From Pyricularia pennisetigena (lineage: Eukaryota > Ascomycota > Sordariomycetes > Magnaporthales > Pyriculariaceae), in NCBI RefSeq assembly GCF_004337985.1, contig NW_021940921.1, forward strand, positions 124,001-188,000: a stretch of 64,000 bases of DNA. The letters run 5' to 3'. Of the stretch, positions 49,001 through 59,152 are shown piece after piece. A program made the position numbers and the translations under genes. Within the stretch, counting starts at the first letter, position 1. The number at the start of each line of letters is the position of its first letter. Below the pieces are notes generated by a model that made no database searches, was not told where the DNA came from, and saw only the letters and a list, made by a program, of their open reading frames with translations.

Positions 49001-51240
49001 ATATTATAACAGGGCTTTTTAGGCCTGGATTTCGTTATAATCACCTATAATTCCGTCTTTTTTAGGGGTTAACTAACAGTCCGTAATCCGTTTTAGGCCT
49101 AAAAAAAATAATTTACAGGGGCCTGCTTTAAATCCGATAATAAAGGAGGCTTTAACAACGGATTTCTTATATAGGAAACCCCCTTTTTTCGGAAATAGTT
49201 CTTTTTATATTAGGCTGTATAAAAGGGTTATTTAACGGTATATCGGGCCTACGGGGCCCAATTTCACGTGGATTTTCAGGGCTTTTACCGTTAAATTTCT
49301 GCGTTACAGGTAAATTTACGGCTATTTCCGTATTTTGTTCGGGATTTAGCTTTTCCGTTACCGTATTTGTTTCAGGTTCCGAATCGGTGTAAATTCTATA
49401 ATCCCTTTCAGGGTTTATATTATTTAATTTTATTTTTAACGGGGCTGCGTAACCCTTTATAACCCCCTGTAAGGCCATGCTACAAACGGTGCTATATTTA
49501 GCTATTATATAGGCGCAATTCGAAATAACGTTACTTCGAACAAGGATATCGCACCTTTTAACCTGTAAATAAAACGAATGTTTAACGGTATTTAAACGTC
49601 CCCACGCCTTGCGATCCTTATCGTACAGGGCATTTTTTAATAATACCCCCCCCTATATTATAATGTATAAAACCATTAACGATATTTATTTCCAAACGAG
49701 GGGATATATAAAACGTTATTTAACGTAACCTTTTTAAATTCGTCAACTTTTTGGCCGTAATGGATTTGTATTTTTACAGTTCCGGTATCTACAGGCCTAA
49801 CAGGGCCATCTCCTGTACCGGTTTCGACTGTAAAACCGGGGGTATAATCGGTAAAAAATTGCTTATTTGCAAAAATATAGTGCGTATTACCTATATCGTA
49901 TAGGATAAGGTAATTTAACCTTTATAATTTAAAGGTCCCTTTTACGCCGCGTCCAGGTTTTATTTTAACCCTAAAATTAGCTGTTAAAATTTGTGGTTTT
50001 AACGTTTTACCGGTATCGGTTTCCAAATCCGAATCCGAACGTAATTTTATAATTCCGCTAATAGCGGAATTAACCTCCTATTCCAGGGCGTTATACGCTG
50101 CGCTTTCGTTAACGTTACCTGGAATCGAACCCGTAAATAGTTCGAAATCCATAAAAATTATGGACATTCCAGCGGTTAATTTGTTAAAGGAGGATTTAGT
50201 ATTTTTTGCAAAAACAAAATCCGAATTAGAATTTTTACTTTTTTTTCGTAATTTAAAGGTGTTTTCCTACCCATTATTTTCCTTTGTAACGCCTTTTTTA
50301 GCGTTCCTTTTACCCGTTTTTTTGCCTTTAAACCTATAATTAGCGGCCTTAACCATTGTAAAGCCTGAAATCGAATTTTCGGATATAAGGTCCGCTATAA
50401 GGTATTATAAATTTAATGTTTCCGAATTTTAGCTTACTACCTGCAAGGCCCGTTGGGTATTGCGTTAGCGTTCGGTCCAAATAGGGAATATCCCCTCCAG
50501 GGCCCGTAAATATTAATTTCGTACGTTTACGGGGTTAATTTGCACGTTAATATTCGTTAATTTAATTACCAATAAGTTAAAACGGCTGTTAAATTCAGGT
50601 ATTATTTTTTTAAATTTCGAAAAATTTAAAGCGTGGAATTCCCGATATGGTAAATGTCGATTAATTTCGGGTGCAACGGAATAATTATTTTCCAAAATCT
50701 TATAAACCATTACGGGGTTGGAATACCATATAATGGATTTTAAAAAGAATTTGGTTAAACTGTTTTTTATAAGCAATAATAGGACTAATTGCTCGTATTC
50801 CGGTAAAATATAACCAATTTTAGGGTTGGAAATAAATTTCGCTGTTTTTAAAGCCCGAAATTATATTATTAACGCCTATTTCCACAAATCGTAATTATTA
50901 ACCCCTACTAACTTACAATTTTCGGGGAAAAAAATACCCGTTTCGATAGTTTTTTACCTATCCCGTTACCTAAGATTAGGTTACCAGGTGGATTAGGGGG
51001 TACGGTAACGGGTTTGCTTTCCGAATTACCATTAGAATTAATAGAATTACCGCTTTTTAGGGTTAATAGGGCAGTTAACTGTTAAATTATCCTTTGAAAT
51101 TAATCCATTTGCATAATTAACGCTTTTAATTACAGGTTTTGGGCCTGTAATTTAGCGGTTAAAACTTCGTTTGGGCTAGGTTCAGGCCTTTTATCTGTTG
51201 GAATTGGGCCTGGAAGGCCCGATATAGGGCTGCTTTCCAT
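46044..51240 (-). pseudogene. Copia-A gag-pol remnant (A7)
   Basis: Gag starts at the ATG at 51,238-51,240. Open pieces are Gag (50513-50776), linker (49167-49478), integrase (48662-48994, including LLLMDRKSRFRWF), integrase-RT linker (47949-48275), RT start (47358-47555, the GFLQVENLDYIETF region) and RNase H (46224-46451). Stops separate them. Confidence 0.88.
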
Positions 51241-52049
51241 TATAAAGTAACCTAAACTATAATTGCAATTCGCTAATTTATAGTTATAATCAATTAACCT
51301 AATTACCTAAGGGTAAATACCCTATTAATTTAGGATTTGCTATACCGTTTGCCTTTTAACGGGTATAAGCCTGTAATTGCCAATTACAGGGCTTATTGCT
51401 ATTTTCAATGGTTAAAACCACTAAAATACAGGGTTAAAATCCCTGAAATCCCCAATTAATGGGCGCCCTGGTATTTGTACCAATCCAAATGCACGTAACA
51501 AATTTAATTCGTTAAATGGGTGCAAGGTGAATTGCAGGGTATCGTGTAGGGTAAATTGCAGGGTATTGTGCAGGGTAAATTGCAGGGTACTGTGCAGGGT
51601 AAACTAACCACCAACGTAATTCCGCTAATGGGTTTGTGGGCTATTATAAACCCTATTAAACGCATTAGGATTTAATGGGCTATTAACGAACAAATACAGG
51701 GGTTTTTGGCCTTAACTCGCTAGCGTAAACCCTATCAAAAATTTGAACCAATTACAATGGCGTACACGATCCACAAAAACCACACCAAAAATTTTTTTGG
51801 ATTTGCAATACAAGCGATCGCTGCAGTACCTAAAAAGGCCTAAATCGAACGCTAATTTTTAGCGATCCCCACTATTAATACAGGGGGCTAAATGCTAAAT
51901 TAGCGCCTAAAACCAACAATTTTGCACAAAAACAGCAATATCTTCGTCAATATACGTGCTGTAAAAATGCGACAATAACCAAAATAAAGTTTAAACTTCA
52001 GGCTTTCCAGCGATACAAAACGCACTTTAATACACAAGCTAAAACCTTT
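51241..52049 (-). other. A7 leader
   Basis: Contains a local array of GTGCAGGGTAAATTGCAGGGTA-type units at 51,530-51,605, expanded compared with A1 and A5. Non-coding. Confidence 0.6.
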
Positions 52050-52063
52050 CCGGGCTCATAACC
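52050..52063 (-). other. Primer-binding site of A7 (least mutated)
   Basis: The minus strand reads GGTTATGAGCCCGG. Its complement CCGGGCTCATAACC has the anticodon loop CTCATAA of a CAT tRNA, as in fungal initiator tRNA-Met. Confidence 0.7.
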
Positions 52064-52618
52064 TGTTAACAATATAAGTTGCTAACAGGGGGTTAAATAT
52101 TAGCCTAAGTGCGGCGTGGTGCTAATTGCGTTGTAAAAACCTGTAATTATAGGGTTTAAATACACTATATTGTTCACTAATCTTTGGATTAATAAATTTA
52201 ATTTATTGGGGGGGAAACTTTGCTTTGTTTTCCTTATATACTCTCCGATATCGAAATGGGGGTCCGCACCCCGTAAAGGGTTCCGGTGCCGCACACGATT
52301 TTCCGAAAAATTATTTTGTATGCGTTGTTGAAAAAAACCCTCATTTCCATACAAACCATTTTTGGGTTCGCACTAATTTGCTAATTTGGTGAAAATTTCA
52401 ACCCGGTACAGGGTAGCTGACTCGTAAATGCAGGGGGGGTATTAAACCCGGTATAGGGTGAAACCCCATTCGCTGATTTTGAATCGCAATTCCTGCAATA
52501 TACAAAATATAATAGAAAATCTAACAACTTTAATAACCCCATTTCGGCACTATTTATTATGGCTTATATACAAATAAAAGTGGATCCATTACATGCTAAA
52601 TAACGCATATAATTAACA
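52064..52618 (-). repeat. 5' LTR of A7 (555 bp)
   Basis: TGTTAACAATATAAG...TTAACA. In this LTR the antisense frame is broken by TAA and a shift. Confidence 0.92.
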
Positions 52619-52623
52619 ATAGA

Positions 52624-53379
52624 TTTTTAAACCATTGTATTTACGCAGGGTTTCCGCTAAGGTATTGATTTTGGTTTTTGGAGTGTTTAAAGCTATAATA
52701 TTAACTTTTTTGCATTTCCACGTTATAGGGCCCCCAAATAGGGTATACAAATATCCGTAAATGGATTTTAAATTTTCCCTAGCCCCGGTAAAATCGCTAT
52801 TACTAAAACCCAGTAATTTAAAGCTTTTAAAACCCCCTATTAAAAGGTTGGGTGGTAATTCAGCTTTAAACATTTTATTTCCGTAACAAATAAATGAGGA
52901 TTTAATACCCGTTAAATAACGTAATAGGTTTTTAGCTGCCGTTAAATGGATTATAGTAGTTTTTGTTAAAAAACGTAAAAACCACTTAACCGTAAAACCG
53001 ATATCCGGGCGCGTTAATAATATTAAATACATAAGGATACTGATAATACGCTGTAATAATTTAATTTTTAGCGCATTTACGGGTTTACCCCCGCTATATT
53101 TTAGCATACCCGGTTATAAAGGAACCGATATAGGTCTATAATCAACTAATCTGAACGTTGCTAATATTTGCATTATGTATTAATTTTAATGGAGCTAAAG
53201 TAGGCGTTTAAACCTATCCTTTATAATTTAAACGCCTAAAAAATAGGTTGCAGGGCCCCGGTTTTCCAACGCGTATACCTTATTAAGACGGGTTTTTAAA
53301 TCCTGAATATATTGCAATTTAGGACCTCTTAGCAGGCAGGTATTTATAAAACTAACGATAAAGTGTTTGGATTTAACGT
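52624..53379 (-). pseudogene. A6 RNase H-RT remnant
   Basis: Contains the open frame 52613-53107 with LTRPDIGFTVKWFLRF, LLRYLTGIKS and SIYGYLYTLFGGPITWK, the RT thumb to RNase H transition of copia elements. A second piece (53228-53464) has SKHFIVSFINTCLL, a degraded YVDD region. It ends at the LTR stub at 53380. Confidence 0.82.
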
Positions 53380-53400
53380 TGTTAATTATATGCGTTATTT
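53380..53400 (+). repeat. 21-bp stub of a Copia-A LTR start
   Basis: Begins TGTTAATTATATGCG and stops at TTATTT, where the LTR should continue AGCATG. It marks a deletion or recombination breakpoint between A6 and the unassigned sequence to the right. Confidence 0.6.
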
Positions 53401-53922
53401 GCAACCGCAAAAAAATAGGACCAATTGCGGTAATATAATTTCCAATACGCCGTAAATTGTTCAATGGAACGCGTTTATTGTTATTTATAAAAGGCTAATT
53501 ATTTGCAAATAACGGCGTTACGTGCGGAAAGCGATATTAATTTTGGGTTTTATGTCCTATAATCCAATACTCATTAAACCGTTAATATAACCAGCGAATA
53601 TATTATCGTAAATATGGTTTATGACGGAAATATATATATTATATGGTATATCGGTAAAAGCCTTTTCCAAAACAATTTTAAAAAGTTAATCCTTTTTCAA
53701 TAATCCGTTATGGATTAAAATAGCAATTATAATATATAAAATGGGGGACCGGAATATATTTTATAAAAACCGTAAGACGTGTTAAAACTCCCTCTTATTT
53801 TCTTACAATTGGTAATATTTCCCCAACCCTATTATATTTATAAATATAATAAAAGCGTAATATTATTATAATTGTTTAATAAAATTAAATTCGATATGGA
53901 AAAACGTTGGTACGGGTAATAT
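53401..53922. other. Unassigned AT-rich sequence
   Basis: No match to the elements in this window. One plus-strand frame reads for short stretches (IYIIWYIGKSLF, LPLIFLQLV) but is full of stops. Continues beyond the palindrome at 54276. Confidence 0.35.
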
Positions 53923-54275
53923 TGTGAACATGGCTAGCGCAGGCCTAATTATATTAGCTACCCTGCATTATCTCATAACGGCTAGCACGGGCTAATTTTA
54001 CTAGTCACCCTGCATCGAATAGATAAATAAATAAATAATAAATAAAACGTATACGCGTTTATATACACAAAGCTTTATATATCACGTCTTTGTTTTGTTA
54101 TTGAAACTATGAACAAAGACGTGATATATAAAGCTTTGTGTGTATAAACGCGTATACGTTTTATTTTTTATTTATTTATTCGATGCAGGGTGACTAATAA
54201 AATTAGCCCGTGCTAGCCGTTATAAGATAATGCAGGGTAGCTAATATAATTAGGCCTGCGCTAGCCATGTTCACA
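53923..54275. mobile_element. Palindromic Copia-B derivative: two U3 ends head to head, with TSD
   Basis: The left arm 53923-54092 is the first about 170 bases of the Copia-B LTR. The right arm (54114-54275, extending through 54093) is the reverse complement of the first about 183. Both outer ends are therefore the TGTGAACA U3 terminus. Flanks are AATAT on both sides (53918-53922, 54276-54280). Both arms share the variant GCAGGCCTAAT where other LTRs have GCAGGGCTAAT, so one arm was probably copied from the other before insertion. Confidence 0.88.
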
Positions 54276-54429
54276 AATATTTATTTTTTTTTATTAAAAA
54301 GGTGGGATAATTCGATATAAATTCCCTAAATAATACGCATATATAACGATATTTTTAATCCCTATAAATAAAAAACAGGACGGAAAAATAGTCGAAATAA
54401 TCGGGTCATAGGTTTAAAAAACGTTTAAA

Positions 54430-54870
54430 AAGATTTCGTGGATTTGGATGATTTTTGCGTATTCCCCTTTGTTTTTGGTAATAGCGGGGGTCTGGATAAG
54501 CTAAAAATTGGTGTAATTGATGCAAAAATAGGGTATTATAAGATTGTTTTAAGCGTCTATGGGCGGTTAGGGAATAAGAAATTAAAAATTTGGTGCATTA
54601 TATAATATTTGGCGCTTTTATAATAAGTGTCCGGATATTGTGAAAAAGCGGGCGTTTGCAACCGTTTTTGGCGGAAAAGTACAGTGGCGTACTATTGGGA
54701 TTGCGTATATCGTTTAAATCCTGGCGTTAATATAAGGAAATACGATGTTAAATTTTGCATTCGGTTACGTTTTCCATATCCAAAATCCTGTACTTTGTCT
54801 AAAAAATTGAAATTATTATATACGAAAAATTATATTGGGTTGTAAACGATCTTTTTTAAATTTATTTATA

Positions 54871-54925
<55 letters not shown>

Positions 54926-55990
54926 GTAAAAATTTATTATCATTATTCGCGGTAAAAGCTACATATAAATATAAATCTTGCTAATAACGTATTTGGGTAA
55001 CGGCGAAAGATTATTGGGTTTACCGTTTAATAATGTTATATAAAATAAATATATTCCAAACCCGGATAACATATTTATAATACGTCGTGGAATTCCATTA
55101 TTTATAAAATATAATATAAATACGCGTAATAAATAATTGTTTTTTCGGGGGGGAATATCCGTAGGTTGAAATCGCCAGTATTAATATAACGCGTTAATCC
55201 TTTGACGTTGGGGGGTTTGTGGTTTCCAAAAAGATATTTGGTTCCAAATATATTACGTTCGAAATTTGTAACGATGGATAAAACGGGCGGTGGCCCCGGA
55301 AATGCAATAATAGTAAAAATATAAATCTATATAATATTGGCGTTTTCGATGGGATTTTTGAGGTGGACGTATCGAATATTTGTTTAAACCAATTTATATC
55401 GTTCACGTTTTTGGCGAAATAATTTTTTATTCCCGAAACAACGAAATTTGTGGGTTTAAACCGGTTAAAAAAACGTAAATATTATATTAATTATTTCAAT
55501 TTTTTACGTAAAAAATCGGTTTTAATAGGCGCAGGAAATTTATTATTAAAACGGTATTTAACCCTATTAACGCGTAAACGTTTTCAGATTTAAAAATTTC
55601 GTAATATTTTTTTAAAAAAAGTATTTGCGATGGGGTAAATCGGGTAATTTCGTAAAAATTTGCCGTTATTATTAAAATATAAATAAATTGCGTAAAATTC
55701 GTGTATCGGTAACGGTTACGCCAAAATTTGGTAATATCGCGAATAACTTTAATTTCGGGGTTTATTTCCGTTTCCAACTCGGATTTTTTCGGTAATTGTT
55801 TTTAATTAATTAAAAAAGGTTGAAATTCCTATTTATTTTCAAACATAGGATTGGGCGATAATAATTGCGATAACGATAAAAATAATAAAATTAAATCGGA
55901 CGTAAAGTATTGGGTTGCAAATTGCGCGGATAGAAATACTTTTGCGGGTATATCCATTAATATAATTGGAAATATGTTTTCTATTATTAA
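54430..55990 (-). pseudogene. Unrecognised degenerate protein-coding remnant
   Basis: Reading the minus strand through stops gives protein-like stretches: MDIPAKVFLSAQFATQYF near 55,955, the 93-codon open frame 55496-55777 (METEINPEIKVIRDITKFW..., hydrophobic C-terminal half), the 70-codon frame 55194-55406 (NDINWFKQIFDT...), and further on FLDKVQDFGYGKRNRMQNL and YKSAKYYIMHQIF near 54,620-54,790. Composition and order suggest one former gene of at least 450 residues. I do not recognise the family. It may be the transposase or an accessory gene of the element whose right TIR is 56131-56297. Confidence 0.4.
54876..54922 (+). repeat. (TA)n microsatellite
   Basis: About 23 uninterrupted TA units. 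Confidence 0.95.
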
Positions 55991-56130
55991 ATTCGGGTTT
56001 TATTTGGGTTAATAATATATCGAATAAAGGTTAATATACGTAAATATATAATATAATAATTAATTTTTTTTATTTTTTTATATATTGGGGGGAATGGTGG
56101 TTAACGATGTTATAGCATTGGGTGTTTTGT

Positions 56131-56297
56131 TGGTGGTACCGCTATAAACGGCGAAATGCGACAAAATATCCTTAAACTAAAACGAGCGCGATTTTTTCGG
56201 CCAATGTAATTGGTCGAAAAGCCATGTGGCTGAAAGGTATATGGAGCGCTCGGTCCCCACTGCGAAGCAGGGGGGTCTAGTTTGAGCACTGAGACTA
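56131..56297 (-). repeat. TIR-B, right-facing copy at the compartment border
   Basis: Inverted near-copy of 41515-41682, ending GAGCACTGAGACTA at 56297. It is the last repeat before GC-balanced sequence. Confidence 0.8.
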
Positions 56298-56427
56298 CTG
56301 GCGATTACCGAACGCGGTTGGATATCCGTTTTATTCGTATTGGTAAAATATATACCGGCGGTATTTATTGGGTTGGCGGCCTTTATCCAGCTCCAAATTC
56401 CAATTAATTAGCAAGATAAAGTCTTGG
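56298..56427. other. Transition from AT-rich to GC-balanced DNA
   Basis: About 130 bp with no gene, between TIR-B and the stop codon of the aminopeptidase. Probably its 3' untranslated region in part. Confidence 0.6.
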
Positions 56428-58045
56428 TTAGATGAAAAGGTGATTGCCTTTCCACTTTATGGTTTTGGCATATGAGTCCGCCTCCCCGTTCCCTGTTGCC
56501 CAGGTATCCAAATCACGCTTCGGAAATTTGTCGAACGAGGCGGCGTAAGTCGCGACGCTGTGGGCTACCAGCTTCGTGTTCAGCTCCCAGGCGGTGACAT
56601 TAACGTTTCGCGTATCGTCGCAAAGCTGGTGGTAGCATACGTCGTAGGCATCGCCATCTTTGCCGCCAAACATGCTGCGCTCCTTCTTGGACTTGATGCC
56701 CTCAGCGCCAGTGGCGATTCCTCCCGCGGGGATTCCTGCTCGAATAAAGCCGTCATAGTCACTGCGGCCATCGAATGGGATCAGAGTGTAGTTGAGACCA
56801 TGTGATTGGTACCAGTCGATATACAAGTCACGGAGCTCTTCGGATCCAGTCGGGTGGATGTCGTTGGTCGCGTTGTAGACTTGATAAGCAAAGTTGGGGC
56901 TCGCAAGCATGTCGTAATCCATGAATAGGCGAACCTTGAGGTTCTCCTTGGGAGGCAGGCTGGATGCGTAGTAGCTTGAGCCGACAAGGCCCTCCTCCTC
57001 GGCGGACCACCAGGCGAAACGGACGCAATTGTTGACGGAGAACTTGGTGAGCTGCCTCGCAACCTCGAGGAGAGACAAGGTACCGGATCCGTCGTCATTG
57101 ATACCCGGACCCGCCTCGACACTGTCGGAATGGGCTCCCAAGGCGACGCAGTTGTCTTGGTCGCCTTGGGTGGTCTGAGCAATGAGGTTGTTGGTAATGG
57201 CGGTGTTGACCCAGGATCGAATGTATGCAATGGCATCGACCTTTTGTCCACTCTCCAGCTTCTCAATCAAGGGCTTGGCCTCGTCCAGGCTGATGCCAAA
57301 CGTGGCGACATGGTCGTCGTTGGGAGATCCCAGAGTTCCCGAGATGTCGCCTTTTTCGTGGTTGTACACGATGGCGGCGGCAGCACCTGCTTTCCCTGCC
57401 AAGGTAGACTTGTCACCGAATGCGCAGACCCCACGGCGAATCAAGGCGATGTTTCCTCGGACGCTTGACGGGTAGTCCTCGGGAGAACATCCGTTGTTCT
57501 CGACAAGGGCCACGTCTCCATGAACGGGTTCCCTATCCTTGGTTGGCGGGGTGAGGCTCATGGGCTTGGCGTCCTGGAAGACCTCATCGCCGACGACCAA
57601 GCGGGATTCTTGGACCCAGCCAACATATGCAGGAAAGGGCTGTTCCACGATGGTGTAGTAGTCTCCCAGGCCTGAAATGGCATCACGAATATACTTCAGA
57701 GTCCCAAGGTGGCCTAAAATCTGACTGTTAGTCTCTACACTACTGGTATCGTAACAGGGAAGAATCTGTGCAACTCGCCTTGACTTCCAATCACACGTGT
57801 CGGGCGATTGTACTCGGGGAAGCTCAAGTTCGCGATTGCATAGAGGTCTTGGGCGCCTTTGAGGAGCCTGTCGGTGGAATGCTCGCTTGCAGGGCATCGC
57901 TGTCGACCAGAGGCTTCTCGGCTGATGATGCCAAGATAGATTGCTCAGCGTCTTGGCGGAGCGGCTTTTGGGCAGACGACGCATGGGCACCGCAGATAGA
58001 AAAGGCCGCTAGCGACTGCAAAACAAGAGCGCGTGAGGCCGCCAT
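56428..58045 (-). CDS. Secreted M28-family aminopeptidase (PA domain plus zinc peptidase), one intron, apparent frameshift
   Basis: Zinc-dependent exopeptidase that removes N-terminal residues from peptides outside the cell. Exon 1 (57779-58045) begins with a signal peptide, MAASRALVLQSLAAFSICGA. Exon 2 (56428-57713) carries a PA domain (NNGCSPEDYP to GAAAAIVYNHEKG), then the M28 ligands: H in GAHSDSVEAG, D in NDDGSG, EE in SAEEEG, D in DYDM, H in YHQLCDD. All metal and catalytic residues are present; length about 517 residues, normal for the family. Near 57,893 exon 1 leaves frame: LQASIPP must shift by one base to continue as DRLLKGAQDLYAIANLSFPEY. That is either a real 1-base deletion (pseudogene) or an assembly error; two Ns lie 130 bp upstream of the ATG. 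Confidence 0.88.
57714..57778 (-). other. Intron of the aminopeptidase gene, probably GC-AG type
   Basis: 65 nt. The donor reads AAG|GCGAGT, the branch-like site is ACTAAC, the acceptor TTTTAG. Using GC at 57778 gives VIGSQGHLGTL, which fits the usual family spacing. A GT donor 6 nt upstream (GTCAAG) also keeps frame but gives VIGSHLGTL and is a weaker site. Confidence 0.65.
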
Positions 58046-58527
58046 TGTTTGTCGGTCCGTGGCTCCGTTGCAGCGCGATGAAACGATTGTGTTGTTTGTT
58101 TGTTGTCGTTGTTGTTCTCAAGTTGAGGGAGCGCAATGAAACTTGGAGAGAGATGGAACTCAAGATAAGGANNCTAGGTAGATCTACTGTAGTGCATTGC
58201 ATTGATCGGCGGAAGGCAAGCCGAGGGTGGCTGGTGGATTGATCGTACAGGGGAGTCCGTTTCCGCTACGGATAAGGGCACGGGCACCTACAGTACCTAC
58301 TGTTCCGATTCAGCCAGCTCTCACTGACCAAAGACACCCGGTAGGTGTCAGGTAGATGGAGTATTACTCGATGGCTGTTTACGGCTTTGAAACAAACTTA
58401 CTCACTCAATCATCAGCGAAATCGCAGACATATTCACTAATTTGGTCAATGGGTATATGTATTTATTGTGGCACCTGACAGCAACAAATTTTCAAGCTGC
58501 CCGCCCCGACCCAATGCAATTCTTTGC
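58046..58527. other. Intergenic: aminopeptidase promoter and 3' region of the BAS2-like gene
   Basis: No gene. Includes two undetermined bases (58172-58173), so the local sequence quality is uncertain. Confidence 0.7.
58172..58173. other. Undetermined bases (NN)
   Basis: Two Ns just upstream of the aminopeptidase start, marking an assembly or base-calling problem. Confidence 1.
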
Positions 58528-58921
58528 TTAGAAACCTTGCTTCTTGACCTGTTCCTTGGCTGCCGCAATGGTTGCAGCAGAATTGGGGTCATTGAAACCA
58601 CAGCCCGTCTTGCCGTTCTGGTTGGCAGCGACTTCGTTGGAGCAGACTCCCTTGTTATCCCCGTTTCCAGCGCAACACTTTGACTGGCAATCGGCGCCGT
58701 TGACGCAGCCTCCTGTAATGAACTGCTGGCCATTCCCCTCGCCTACATTCTTGGCGCCTGCGTTGTTGGGCGTCACTTTCGCGGTGACAGAAAAGGCCAC
58801 TATACATGAGAATGTGTTGTTAACGAAACGTCACAGTATTCTTGTGTCGGCTGGTTTGAGTTAATCGACATGAGATATACGTACTCGCAAGGACAGCAGC
58901 AACAGTGGAAACGCGAACCAT
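58528..58921 (-). CDS. BAS2-like small cysteine-rich secreted protein (102 aa), two exons
   Basis: Exon 1 is 58885-58921, exon 2 is 58528-58799; the ATG at 58919-58921 gives MVRVSTVAAVLAMAFSVTAK, a signal peptide. The splice splits one codon (A|TG). The mature part starts VTPNNAGAKNVGEGNGQQF and has six cysteines (GGC, DC, KCC, VC, GC) and a C-terminal KTGCGF followed by an Ala/Gln/Lys tail. Pattern and length match the family named after Magnaporthe biotrophy-associated secreted protein 2, seen also in Colletotrichum and other ascomycetes. The role there is effector-like or unknown; nothing here proves a host-directed role. A TATA box lies 224 bp upstream. Confidence 0.85.
58800..58884 (-). 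other. Intron of the BAS2-like gene (85 nt)
   Basis: Donor GTACGT, acceptor TATAG. Without this intron the frame would start at GTG (58798-58800) and lack a signal peptide. Confidence 0.85.
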
Positions 58922-59144
58922 CTTGATATTTAGAAGTGAAAGTGTGATTGACAAAAAAGTCAAGAGACGCCTGGTCTAATGAATGAGGAAAAAAAAGAAA
59001 GTTGATTGGATATCAAAGAGTGTAACTGAAGAGAAAGTTTTAAGAGATGGACACCAGGTCTCTAAAGTGAATAGTGAAAGTTCAAAGATGGGATGAAGAC
59101 GAAGAGAGGAAGATTGAGGTCGGTAGGTCAACACCAATGGCTTC

Positions 59145-59152
59145 CTTTTATA
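59145..59152 (-). promoter_or_regulatory. Putative TATA box of the BAS2-like gene
   Basis: TATAAAAG on the minus strand, followed by a CT-rich stretch before the ATG, typical of a highly expressed small secreted protein gene. The transcription start is not known. Confidence 0.5.

Larger units (their letters stand above)
44282..52618 (-). mobile_element. Copia-A copy A7, full-length with both LTRs, containing a Copia-B solo LTR
   Basis: 3' LTR 44282-44836, 3' untranslated region with solo Copia-B LTR (44890-45547), pol and gag (46044-51240), leader, primer site and 5' LTR 52064-52618. TSD ATAGG/ATAGA (44277-44281, 52619-52623), with one G-to-A change. Subtracting the solo LTR it is about 7.68 kb, the same as A5. 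Confidence 0.93.
39321..53379 (-). mobile_element. Copia-A copy A6, interrupted by a TIR element and by A7, 5' part lost
   Basis: On the minus strand, 3' LTR (39321-39742 plus 43354-43460), polypurine tract, 3' untranslated region, RNase H tail (43999-44281), then after the A7 insertion RNase H-RT (52624-53379). It ends at a 21-bp stub of a plus-oriented Copia-A LTR. A6 inserted into A4 at 39320/39321. Confidence 0.82.
54276..56130. other. Unassigned AT-rich sequence with decayed coding regions
   Basis: About 1.85 kb between the palindrome and TIR-B, probably part of the same unknown element as 53401-53922. Contains an (AT)n run and a minus-strand coding remnant. Confidence 0.4.

Noticed and set aside
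53923..54275. Two independent solo LTR insertions meeting head to head
   Set aside because: One TSD surrounds the pair, both arms are cut at nearly the same LTR position, and both share the GGCCTAAT variant.
56560..57475. Plus- and minus-strand frames overlapping the aminopeptidase
   Set aside because: GC-rich shadows of the real reading frame.
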